Shown: positions 1-6,302 of the stretch, one piece after another
Position numbering within the stretch: the stretch's first letter is position 1
Layout of the letters: the number at the start of each line of letters is the position of its first letter
Assembly: GCA_012728445.1 (NCBI GenBank)
Contig: JAAYFA010000168.1
Location: 1 to 15,909, forward strand
Source of the DNA: Clostridiales bacterium
GTDB lineage: Bacteria > Bacillota > Clostridia > Oscillospirales > Acutalibacteraceae
Length of the DNA stretch: 15,909 nt
Direction: 5' to 3'
Notes under the pieces: generated by a model
The model's database searches: none
Told to the model about the DNA's origin: nothing
The model's input: the letters and a program-made list of their open reading frames with translations, nothing else
Made by a program: the position numbers and the translations under genes

Positions 1-270
1 GGAACAAACATATATTTCACGTTCGCATTTATGGAAGAAAACGGTTCGGAATCGGCACAGGCTGATTACATGGATGTAATCAGAGTGATTATGGAAGAAA
101 CATTAAAACTTGGCGGGAGCATTGCGCACCACCACGGCAGCGGAAAGTACCGTACGCACTGGATGCCCGAAGAACATGGCAGCAGCTATCCCTTGATGTA
201 CAAGTTAAAAAATGCTCTTGACCCCCATCACATCTTAAACAAGGGCGTATTATTGGTCGACAACAAATGA
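1..270 (+). CDS. FAD-linked oxidase, C-terminal fragment (gene starts before window)
   Basis: The frame is open from the first base of the window and ends with TGA at 268-270, leaving about 89 C-terminal residues. They match the end of the FAD-linked oxidase C-terminal domain: a GGSIAHHHGSGKYR segment followed by W, then the closing helix with LKNALDPHHILNKG, which is the usual 'LDP-x-x-I-L-N-P-G' ending. The HHHG-x-G motif is the form seen in alkyl-dihydroxyacetone-phosphate-synthase-like members, where histidines line the active site, rather than the EHGIG form of GlcD. The substrate cannot be told from this piece; a hydroxyacid or similar alcohol is the family expectation. The stop overlaps the next start (ATGA), so it is translationally coupled to the fused ETF, which is its probable electron acceptor. 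The FAD-binding half lies outside the window. Confidence 0.88.
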   Translation, partial: GTNIYFTFAFMEENGSESAQADYMDVIRVIMEETLKLGGSIAHHHGSGKYRTHWMPEEHGSSYPLMYKLKNALDPHHILNKGVLLVDNK

Positions 271-1847
271 AGATTTTAGTATGTTTTAAAGTAATGCCTA
301 TTTGGGATAAGGTCCTTAAACAGGACTGGGAAGTGTTTGAACCCAATATCGATATTTCCTATGCAGGCATGGAATTTAACTGCTTTGATCAGTCAGCGCT
401 GGAATTAGGGCTTCGCATAAAAGAGTCAGCGGTGGTGCAAGGGCAACAGGTATCTTGCACCGCCCTGACTGTCGGGGCATTTTTACAAGACAGCATGGCG
501 CAAAACTTGTATTCAATTGGGTTTGACGAGGTCGTCAACATTGAGAACACTCAGCCTGAGTTTGCGTGTCAAGAGACAGCCGGTAGGATTTCGGCATATG
601 CAAAGACCGGGCAATTTGATTTAATTTTAACCGGCATAACAGCGGGTATGGCAGAAACGGGGATGGTTCCGTTTTTAGTAGCCGAGGAGCTTTCATACCC
701 TATTGTTCCGGATATTGAAACGGCATCGTTTCAGCACAACAACATTTTAGCCATGTGTCATCGACCGGATGGCTTGTGGCAAAAAACTGTCCGGCTACCG
801 GTCGTGCTGTCTGTTGGCAACAGCCCCATGGTGCTGAGGTGCTCAACCTTGAGAGCACGCATATCTTTTAAGGGGCAGAGCGCACAACGCCTGCCTGCAA
901 ATAAAAACAATAGTAAAAACGAAAAAGCCCCACACCTCAGCCGTCCCAAAAGTGCCCGTCATTGTAAGATGCTTTCCGGCGAGCCCATGGAACAAGTTGA
1001 TGAGGTTTTGAAGCTATTACGTGGCGCTAAAAAGGATAAACAGGAATCTACACAGGACAAAGGCTTTTTGCAAAACCTGCCCGACAGCAGCGTATATTAT
1101 GCGCTGTCGGATGAGCTCTCGGGCTGTTTAGAGATGGCGTTTTCTGCTTTGGTTCACGACTTACAGGAGAAGAAGCCGAAGCTCGTTATTCTCCCGGATA
1201 CGCAGGATGAGCGCCGGTTGGCAGTTCGGCTTGCCATGCATCTTGACTGTTCCTGCGATCTTGGCGCAACAGTTACACAGGTATCTTCACAAAGTGTTAC
1301 GCTGCAAAAAAGAGTTTGTGCATCAAATTTAATTTGGACAAAAGAAAGAAAGTTCCCGGCAATAATAACTACTTCACAGACTTTCGAAACAGTAAAAAAA
1401 GTGCCCATAAAAATCGAAAACTCAAGTCTTGACAGTTGGATAGTAAATCAAAAGCTATTGATACCGGCAGCAAAGAGCGGGCTGGATAATCCCGATGTTG
1501 TCCTTGTATGCGGTTCCGGCATGGGCTGCAAAGAAGAATGCCAAAAAGCAAGAGAGCTTGCCCAAAAGCTTGATGCGGGATTTGGCCTGACCAGGCCCGC
1601 AGCGCTTGATTCATGGGGGAGTACCGACGAAATCATCGGTCAATCGGGCAAGTTGTTAGCGCCCTCTGTTTGTCTTGTGCTCGGCGCCGCGGGCGCCAGC
1701 GCGTTTTCGGTTGGTATTGAGCGGGCGGGGAAAATAATAGCGGTAAATACGGATTCAAATGCACTTATTTTCAAAGATGCCGACATAGGCATAAAGATGG
1801 ATGCGAAGAAATTTGTAGAAATGCTATTACAAGCGTTGGAGAATTGA
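267..1847 (+). CDS. Electron transfer flavoprotein beta-alpha fusion (EtfBA), divergent
   Basis: A 526-residue protein joins both ETF subunits. Residues 1-205 resemble EtfB (start MKILVCFKVMP, with DLILTG at 118-123). Residues 206-265 form a Lys/Ser-rich linker. Residues 266-400 resemble the EtfA N-domain (VILPDTQDERRLAVRLA near 307). Residues 409-526 are the EtfA FAD domain, with CGSGMG at 415-420, LTR at 441-443, GQSGK at 458-462 and IIAVNTDSNALIF at 490-502. Several family motifs are altered: the EtfB 'DGDTAQ' element is replaced by TAGMAE (125-130), the EtfA 'GGRG' is CGSG, and the usual 'Q-H-x-A-G' after the glycine turn is AFSVGI. It should still carry electrons for a partner oxidase, but flavin or nucleotide content may differ from normal ETF. 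The start overlaps the upstream stop as ATGA, with only a weak ribosome site, suggesting coupling. Homology is clear; the function is inferred. Confidence 0.88.
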   Translation: MKILVCFKVMPIWDKVLKQDWEVFEPNIDISYAGMEFNCFDQSALELGLRIKESAVVQGQQVSCTALTVGAFLQDSMAQNLYSIGFDEVVNIENTQPEFACQETAGRISAYAKTGQFDLILTGITAGMAETGMVPFLVAEELSYPIVPDIETASFQHNNILAMCHRPDGLWQKTVRLPVVLSVGNSPMVLRCSTLRARISFKGQSAQRLPANKNNSKNEKAPHLSRPKSARHCKMLSGEPMEQVDEVLKLLRGAKKDKQESTQDKGFLQNLPDSSVYYALSDELSGCLEMAFSALVHDLQEKKPKLVILPDTQDERRLAVRLAMHLDCSCDLGATVTQVSSQSVTLQKRVCASNLIWTKERKFPAIITTSQTFETVKKVPIKIENSSLDSWIVNQKLLIPAAKSGLDNPDVVLVCGSGMGCKEECQKARELAQKLDAGFGLTRPAALDSWGSTDEIIGQSGKLLAPSVCLVLGAAGASAFSVGIERAGKIIAVNTDSNALIFKDADIGIKMDAKKFVEMLLQALEN

Positions 1848-1860
1848 GGGATACATTAAG

Positions 1861-3333
1861 ATGAAAACAGAAAACATTATGCCGCAATATCAAAGCTTCT
1901 TGAGCGATGAGTCGCAACTTTCCGGTTATTCAAACGATATTGTGTTTGCGAGCAACATAAATGATATTTGCGACATCTTAAAGCAGGTTAATAAAGAGGG
2001 CAATACAGTGACGGTGCAAGGGGCGAGAACCGGCGTTGTCGGCGGAGCTGTGCCACAGGGCGGATTGGTTTTAAATCTTTCTAAAATGAATCAAATCCGT
2101 GACAAAACGCAAAACGAAAAATCATCCATTCTCCGTGTGCAGGCCGGCGTTACACTTGAGCAGATTGAAGAAGCGGCGAATGCAGACAATCTATTCTTCG
2201 CTCCAAACCCTACCGAGCCAACCGCAACAATCGGTGGTATATTTGCTAGCAATGCGCTGGGCCCTAACAGCCTGTTTTATGGGGCGTCTTCAACACATAT
2301 TCAAGCACTTTCTTGGATTACACCAAAGGGAGAGCGTTGGGCGTTGGCGCGTGGAGACTACAGGTTTAAGGCAAACAAATGCTTGTTACCCGATGGTACG
2401 GAAATCGTCATACCCGCTGACTTACAGCATTCGCCTGTCAAAATTTTTGACGAATCGATGGATTTAATTGACTTTTTAGCCGGCAGTGAAGGTGCCTTGG
2501 GGTTAGCGGCCGAATTTGAACTGAGGCTTTTGCCTTTGCCAAAAGAGATATGGGGTGTCGTCTATTTTTTCAGCAAACCCGAGCAAGCGAGCGCTTTTGC
2601 AAAGAAATTATTTGAGTGGAACAACAATGAACATCACGCCGCTTTAACAGCCGCAGAGTTTTATGACCAAGGTGTTCTGGAACTTATTGATGCGTCAAGG
2701 CAGGACTGTACTTTGCTAAAGGCTCTGCCACCATTTCCCGCAAATGTAAGCACAGCCATTTATACCGAGCTTTTTGGCGACGATAGCGATCTTTTAGAAG
2801 AGGCTTTAATGCAACATCTGGATTACTTCTCGGATGTGGGGGGAAAAGAGGAAAATACATGGGCCGAGAGCGGCTTTTCTTCTATTCGCCGTTTTAGAGA
2901 GTTGCGTCATGCCATTCCGTCTCTATTAAATGAAATGGTTACGCCGGGCTTAAAAAACCAAGAAAAAAGATGGGAAACCGATTTTTCGGGATCTCCTGAA
3001 ATGTTTGATGACTTCTTAAAAACATACAATCAAGCGCTCTCGGATTTTGGGCTAAAAGGACTCATCTACGGTCATGTCTTGCAAAACAAAATGCATCTTG
3101 CACTGTTGCCGGAAACGACCGAACAGCAAAGCATATGTAAAGACCTTGTGTATGAAATTTCGCAATGGGTCATGCAAAACGACGGTTTTTTAATAACAGA
3201 AAACGGTATCGGCTTATTAAAGCAATCCCTTGTTCATGACTTTATGCCACCAATGGTATGGGCAGCCATAGAGAAAATACGGCTACATTTTGACCCGAAC
3301 AAGACGATGAAGTATCCGAGGAAAGTAGAGTAG
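1861..3333 (+). CDS. FAD-linked oxidase, GlcD/lactate dehydrogenase-like
   Basis: A complete 490-residue flavoenzyme of the usual family length. Residues 25-220 form the PCMH-type FAD-binding domain: VQGARTGVVGGAVP at 52-65 and PNPTEPTATIGGIFASNALG at 116-134, the 'TIGG-x-x-A-x-N-A-x-G' signature. The rest is the FAD oxidase C-terminal domain, with GHVLQNKMH at 404-412 keeping the two spaced histidines of 'GHxGDGNxH', TENGIG at 446-451, and a closing LHFDPNKTM. The usual EHGIG histidine is Asn448 here. Such enzymes oxidise 2-hydroxyacids such as lactate or glycolate in the cytoplasm. When next to etfBA genes, as in the Acetobacterium Lct complex, ETF takes the electrons. GAGGG at 1846-1850 lies 10 bases before the ATG. 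It sits between the fused ETF and the separate EtfB/EtfA, so either could be its partner. No iron-sulfur partner (GlcF type) is in view. Confidence 0.93.
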   Translation: MKTENIMPQYQSFLSDESQLSGYSNDIVFASNINDICDILKQVNKEGNTVTVQGARTGVVGGAVPQGGLVLNLSKMNQIRDKTQNEKSSILRVQAGVTLEQIEEAANADNLFFAPNPTEPTATIGGIFASNALGPNSLFYGASSTHIQALSWITPKGERWALARGDYRFKANKCLLPDGTEIVIPADLQHSPVKIFDESMDLIDFLAGSEGALGLAAEFELRLLPLPKEIWGVVYFFSKPEQASAFAKKLFEWNNNEHHAALTAAEFYDQGVLELIDASRQDCTLLKALPPFPANVSTAIYTELFGDDSDLLEEALMQHLDYFSDVGGKEENTWAESGFSSIRRFRELRHAIPSLLNEMVTPGLKNQEKRWETDFSGSPEMFDDFLKTYNQALSDFGLKGLIYGHVLQNKMHLALLPETTEQQSICKDLVYEISQWVMQNDGFLITENGIGLLKQSLVHDFMPPMVWAAIEKIRLHFDPNKTMKYPRKVE

Positions 3334-3336
3334 TTT

Positions 3337-4122
3337 ATGAAGATAGCAGTGTGTGTTAAACAAGTGCCCGCTTCCAGTGTGCCGATGGATGAAACGCAGG
3401 GCGTTCTCATGCGCAGCATGGCAGGGGGCACTATAAATCCATGGGATTTGCACGCTATTGAGGCGGCTCTGCAAGTAGCGGAGCAGACAGGCGGCACAGT
3501 CACTGCAATCAGTATGGGGCCGGCTTCTGCCGAGCAAACCGTCAGAGTCGCCCTTGCAATGGGCGCAAACAAAGGCGTTTTGCTGTGCGACAATGCATTT
3601 GCGGGCGCCGATGTCTATGCAACGGCCTTTACACTGTCACAGGGACTAAGCATTCTTGGCAACTTCGACCTGATTGTTTGTGGCCAGCAGACAACGGACG
3701 GTGATACGTCGCAGCTTCCGTTTTCCTTAGCCACGCAGATGGGTATACCGGCTATCGGCTGGGTTAAAAAGATAGAAACGATTACCGAGTCGGCAATAAC
3801 GGCAAAGCAGGAGCTGAGCAGTGGGACACAGCGTGTGACCTGTCCTTATCCTTGCCTTTTAGCCGTAGGACAAGGCGACCCGCAACCTCGTATTCCTACT
3901 CTTAAAAATAAACTTCGGGCAAAAAACGCATCGGTTGAAATCATCGGTCTTCAAGGTATGCCGCAAAAAGAGGAAACATTGTATGGCCTTTGTGTCTCGC
4001 CGACGCGGGTGGTTAAGGTTTATGAAAACAATATTCAGGGCAAAAAGGAGCCGTTAAAGCTGTCTTCACAACAGGCAGCCGCTTGCTTATTAAAGGAATG
4101 GGAGGATGCACAGAATGCCTGA
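3337..4122 (+). CDS. etfB: Electron transfer flavoprotein subunit beta
   Basis: A 261-residue EtfB of normal length. It opens MKIAVCVKQVPAS, has INPWDLHAIEAAL at 33-45, AISMGPASAEQ at 57-67 and ALAMGANKGVLL at 72-83. The nucleotide-binding element CGQQTTDGDTSQ at 115-126 is intact. SPTRVVKVY at 221-229 is typical of the C-terminal arm that wraps around EtfA. In conventional ETF this element binds AMP; in bifurcating ETFs the equivalent site binds a second FAD that accepts electrons from NADH. The ATG follows the oxidase stop by three bases, with GAGGAAAG at 3318-3325. It overlaps etfA by eight bases. With EtfA it should form a cytoplasmic heterodimer passing electrons between the FAD oxidase and NAD/ferredoxin or another carrier. 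Whether it bifurcates is an inference from family and context. Confidence 0.96.
   Translation: MKIAVCVKQVPASSVPMDETQGVLMRSMAGGTINPWDLHAIEAALQVAEQTGGTVTAISMGPASAEQTVRVALAMGANKGVLLCDNAFAGADVYATAFTLSQGLSILGNFDLIVCGQQTTDGDTSQLPFSLATQMGIPAIGWVKKIETITESAITAKQELSSGTQRVTCPYPCLLAVGQGDPQPRIPTLKNKLRAKNASVEIIGLQGMPQKEETLYGLCVSPTRVVKVYENNIQGKKEPLKLSSQQAAACLLKEWEDAQNA
4100..4105 (+). promoter_or_regulatory. Ribosome binding site deciding the etfA start
   Basis: GGGAGG ends 9 bases before the ATG at 4115 and has no gap to the ATG at 4106. The spacing favours 4115 as the etfA start. The site lies inside the last codons of etfB. Confidence 0.75.
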
Positions 4123-5101
4123 TAATTTGCATCGTGCGCCTATTCTTGTTTTAATTCAGACGGTTGAAAATACGATACATCCTGTCTCGGTCAAAGTTAT
4201 TGAAACGGCCTGTTCGCTTGGCATAAATGACAAAAGAGCGGTGTATGGGGTATTGCTTTGTAAAGCGTTAACCCCTGACTTAAAAAATCGCTTAAAACAT
4301 ACGGGCTTAGCTGAAGTGTTTGTTTGCCGGAACAACTTGCTCGATAGCTTTATTCCGGAGATATATGTGGATTTGATAGAAGAATGCGTAGAGGATTTAA
4401 AGCCTGATGTAGTCCTTGCGTGTGCAACGCCGGAGGGAAGAGCTGTTTCGTCAATACTGGCAGCTCGACTAAAAACAGGCGTAACGGCAGACTGCACAGC
4501 GCTTTGCTTCGATTCACAAAGGCATCTTTTACAAACCAGGCCCGCTTATGGCGGGAACATTATGGCGGAGATAATTACGCCAACGGCAAGACCACAAATC
4601 GCAACGCTGCGTTTTGGTGCGGAGCAAAATTTTTGCTCTGAAATAACAACGAAAATTACAATAAAAGATACCATCCCAAAATTTGCTTTGCCAAAGGGAT
4701 ATTCCACCCAATGGGTAGACAAAACCGGCGCCTCCGAAAGCTCTGAATCGGAAACGATTATTGCGCTAGGCGGCGGCGTTCATAAAAAAGAAGATATTGC
4801 ATTGTTTGCTAAAACGGCGCAAAAGTTAAATGCGACACTAATGTGCTCACGTGCTTTGGTTGACCGCGGATGGCTTCCCCGTAAAGATCAAATCGGTTTG
4901 AGCGGGCAAACGGTCTCGCCAAAACTTCTTATCACCTTAGGCGTCTCCGGTTCTTTGCAATTTTTAGCGGGAACAGAGGATGTAAAACGATTATGCGCCG
5001 TTTCGCTTGACGAAAATGCCGCGATTCTAAAAGTGGCCGATTGCCCGATTGTCGGCGATATGTATGAGATAATCGCGGAAATAGATAAAGCGCTATCGTA
5101 A
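4115..5101 (+). CDS. etfA: Electron transfer flavoprotein subunit alpha
   Basis: An EtfA of 328 residues. The N-domain has CATPEGRAVSSILAARL at 103-119, TGVTADCTAL at 121-130 and TRPAYGGNIMAEI at 141-153, the last being typical of clostridial and bifurcating-type EtfA. The FAD domain has CSRALVDRGWLPRKDQIGLSG at 244-264, SPKLLITLGVSGSLQFLAG at 268-286 and the closing PIVGDMYEI. The arginine after Ser (SR, 245-246), which contacts FAD, is present. GGRG is GGGV, and the usual QH before LAG is QF. An ATG at 4106 is also in frame, but it directly abuts GGGAGG (4100-4105). The ATG at 4115 lies 9 bases after that site, so I chose it. The 8-base overlap with etfB implies coupled, near-equal synthesis. 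It forms the FAD-carrying half of the ETF heterodimer. Confidence 0.95.
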   Translation: MPDNLHRAPILVLIQTVENTIHPVSVKVIETACSLGINDKRAVYGVLLCKALTPDLKNRLKHTGLAEVFVCRNNLLDSFIPEIYVDLIEECVEDLKPDVVLACATPEGRAVSSILAARLKTGVTADCTALCFDSQRHLLQTRPAYGGNIMAEIITPTARPQIATLRFGAEQNFCSEITTKITIKDTIPKFALPKGYSTQWVDKTGASESSESETIIALGGGVHKKEDIALFAKTAQKLNATLMCSRALVDRGWLPRKDQIGLSGQTVSPKLLITLGVSGSLQFLAGTEDVKRLCAVSLDENAAILKVADCPIVGDMYEIIAEIDKALS

Positions 5102-5129
5102 AGTAAAAGGACTAACACAGGCGTAGAGG

Positions 5130-5330
5130 ATGAAAATAATTGGGAGTGAAAGTAAAATTATTCAAATAATCGAAGGTGACATATCGGACTTAAAAGAAAT
5201 TCATGGAAAAATGCAACTCGATTTTCCGCCCAACGAAATCAAGTCTTATGCTCATTCGAAAATGTTAATGGAAAACAAAAAGTATAAACTCCTTTTAGCG
5301 AAACAAAGGGGTTTGAATCTGAACCGTTAA
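5130..5330 (+). CDS. Small ORF, possibly a truncated GNAT acetyltransferase start
   Basis: A 66-residue frame follows etfA by 28 bases and ends just before a strong terminator. The composition looks protein-like, with an acidic/hydrophobic first half and DFPPNEIKSYAHSKML near 31-46, then YKLLLAKQ. From memory this pattern resembles the first 60 or so residues of clostridial GNAT N-acetyltransferases, where 'F-P-P-N-E-x-K' is followed by a strand ending in 'LLAK' and then the acetyl-CoA-binding core. The core (the Q/R-x-x-G-x-G/A loop) is absent, so the protein would not be an active acetyltransferase. GAGG abuts the ATG and AAAAGG at 5105-5110 is about 19 bases away, so translation initiation looks poor. 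It could be a decayed remnant at the end of the operon or a genuine small protein. Confidence 0.4.
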   Translation: MKIIGSESKIIQIIEGDISDLKEIHGKMQLDFPPNEIKSYAHSKMLMENKKYKLLLAKQRGLNLNR

Positions 5331-5336
5331 CGCCCC

Positions 5337-5371
5337 AAAAAACCCTCAAAGCATAAACTTTGAGGGTTTTT
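5337..5371. terminator. Bidirectional rho-independent terminator
   Basis: A 14-base-pair stem (5338-5351 with 5358-5371) has a CATAAA loop and a core of CCCTCAAAG / CTTTGAGGG, flanked by an A run on the left and a T run on the right. It gives a U-tract in both directions. It lies between the end of the ETF operon (+) and the end of the MORN gene (-), so it probably ends both transcripts. Confidence 0.92.
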
Positions 5372-5415
5372 CAATAGTTAAGAGTATGAGTGTGTTACTG
5401 TCAGACAAGGCCTTG

Positions 5416-6051
5416 TTACCCGGTAAAAACATCGTTTTTAAACATCCCAGTAAAAATCTCGCCGTTTTCGTTTGTCGCCGTGCCGTGTCCACAACGCATA
5501 TTGTCGCGCCATGCGCCGTCGTAGGTCTCGCCGCTGCTGAAAATCGCCGTTCCGCGCCCGTGTAAATTGTCTTCTTTCCACTCTCCCGTATAGGAGTCAC
5601 CGCAGGCATAGGTAAAAGTCCCGCAGCCGTCACGCAGCCCGTTTTTAAAATCACCTTCATAGACATCGCCATTGGCACAAGTAAGCTTGCCTTTTCCTTC
5701 CGGGACACTGTTCAACACTTCGCCGGTATAGACATCTCCGTTAGCATAATGGTATGTTCCTAATCCGCTGCGCATGCCTTTAGTATGTGCGCCGGTATAC
5801 ATATCACCGTTCGCAAAAGTGAAGGTGCCTTGCCCGTCATACATATCATTTTTCCATTCACCGGTATAAACGGCGCCGTCCGCATACGTATGGGTGCCTT
5901 GCCCCTCCCGGTCGCCGTCAATCAGTTCGCCCGTATACTTGTCACCGTTGATATAAGTGATTTCGCCTTGCTTTTTAAGACTCCTATTTTTCTGTCTGCG
6001 AAAATAGGAGGCGACATACGGGGGCTTTATTTTTGAAATCCGATTGAGCAT
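5416..6051 (-). CDS. MORN-repeat protein
   Basis: A 211-residue protein made almost wholly of MORN repeats. After a basic, non-secretory N-terminus (residues 1-38, rich in Lys/Arg), 23-residue units of the form 'YTGEW-x(4-5)-G-x-G-T-x-x-x-x-NGD-x' begin at residues 39, 62, 85, 108, 131, 154 and 177, with a partial eighth unit at 200-211. MORN repeats stack as short beta hairpins; in eukaryotes they bind membranes or other proteins, and in bacteria the role is generally unknown. No signal peptide, membrane segment or catalytic domain is visible, so it is likely a cytoplasmic scaffold or adaptor. The start is well supported: GGAGG (plus-strand 6059-6063) lies seven bases before the ATG. It lies downstream of htpG on the same strand but is separated by a terminator, and a candidate promoter with a palindrome precedes it. 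Confidence 0.9.
   Translation of the reverse strand: MLNRISKIKPPYVASYFRRQKNRSLKKQGEITYINGDKYTGELIDGDREGQGTHTYADGAVYTGEWKNDMYDGQGTFTFANGDMYTGAHTKGMRSGLGTYHYANGDVYTGEVLNSVPEGKGKLTCANGDVYEGDFKNGLRDGCGTFTYACGDSYTGEWKEDNLHGRGTAIFSSGETYDGAWRDNMRCGHGTATNENGEIFTGMFKNDVFTG
5419..5937 (-). repeat. Seven full plus one partial MORN repeats (23 residues each)
   Basis: The tandem units are exactly 69 bases each with no insertions. Conserved positions are Y1, G3, G12, G14 (most units), and the NG/SG/CG turn near 20-21. The last unit stops after 12 residues at the gene's stop codon. The exact length suggests growth by unit duplication, but the units have diverged clearly from one another. Confidence 0.88.
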
Positions 6052-6199
6052 GGATGGACCTCCATTGAATACCTTGGTTTGACAAGGAACAGAACAAAAG
6101 ACTCTATTCCCTATGATTTAGAACGAGCGTTAACGGTGAAATTATTGGCATCTGTTGCATCAAGCACCACAGCAATCATTTTATACCTTGACTGCGAAA

Positions 6200-6228
6200 A
6201 TTTTAGCACTTTCACCGCTAAAATGCAA
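6200..6228 (-). promoter_or_regulatory. Candidate MORN gene promoter with overlapping palindrome
   Basis: Read on the minus strand, TTGCAT (plus 6223-6228) and TAAAAT (plus 6200-6205) are 17 bases apart. An inverted repeat ATTTTAGC / GCTAAAAT (6200-6207 and 6217-6224, 9-base gap) covers the -10 box and most of the spacer, as an operator would. The -35 is a poor match (3 of 6). The leader to the MORN start would be about 140 bases. The palindrome is seen directly; its role is inferred. Confidence 0.4.
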
Positions 6229-6249
6229 TGTAAAAATGGAATGAAGGCG

Positions 6250-6283
6250 AAAAACGCCCGCCGAAGCAAAAGCTTTAGCGGGC
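6250..6283 (-). terminator. Rho-independent terminator downstream of htpG
   Basis: The stem 6256-6267 / 6272-6283 (GCCCGC pairing with GCGGGC, then an inner stem with one mismatch and one G-U pair) has an AAAA loop. On the minus strand it is followed closely by TTTTT (plus-strand A run 6250-6254). It begins about 20 bases past the htpG stop and separates htpG from the MORN gene. Confidence 0.85.
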
Positions 6284-6302
6284 GCCAATGATATGCTAAT
6301 TA

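Noticed and set aside
2099..2467. 122-residue plus-strand frame inside the FAD oxidase
   Set aside because: It is a shadow frame: the overlapping frame encodes the clear FAD-binding signature, and the alternative has no ribosome site or domain.
6200..6224. CIRCE (HrcA) element, because TTAGCACT occurs here
   Set aside because: Only the left arm resembles CIRCE; the right arm GAGTGCTAA is absent at the required spacing, and the site lies downstream of htpG rather than before it.
6079..6291. 70-residue plus-strand frame between the MORN gene and htpG
   Set aside because: It opens with TTG, has no ribosome site, runs through the candidate promoter and the htpG terminator, and the product has no recognisable pattern.
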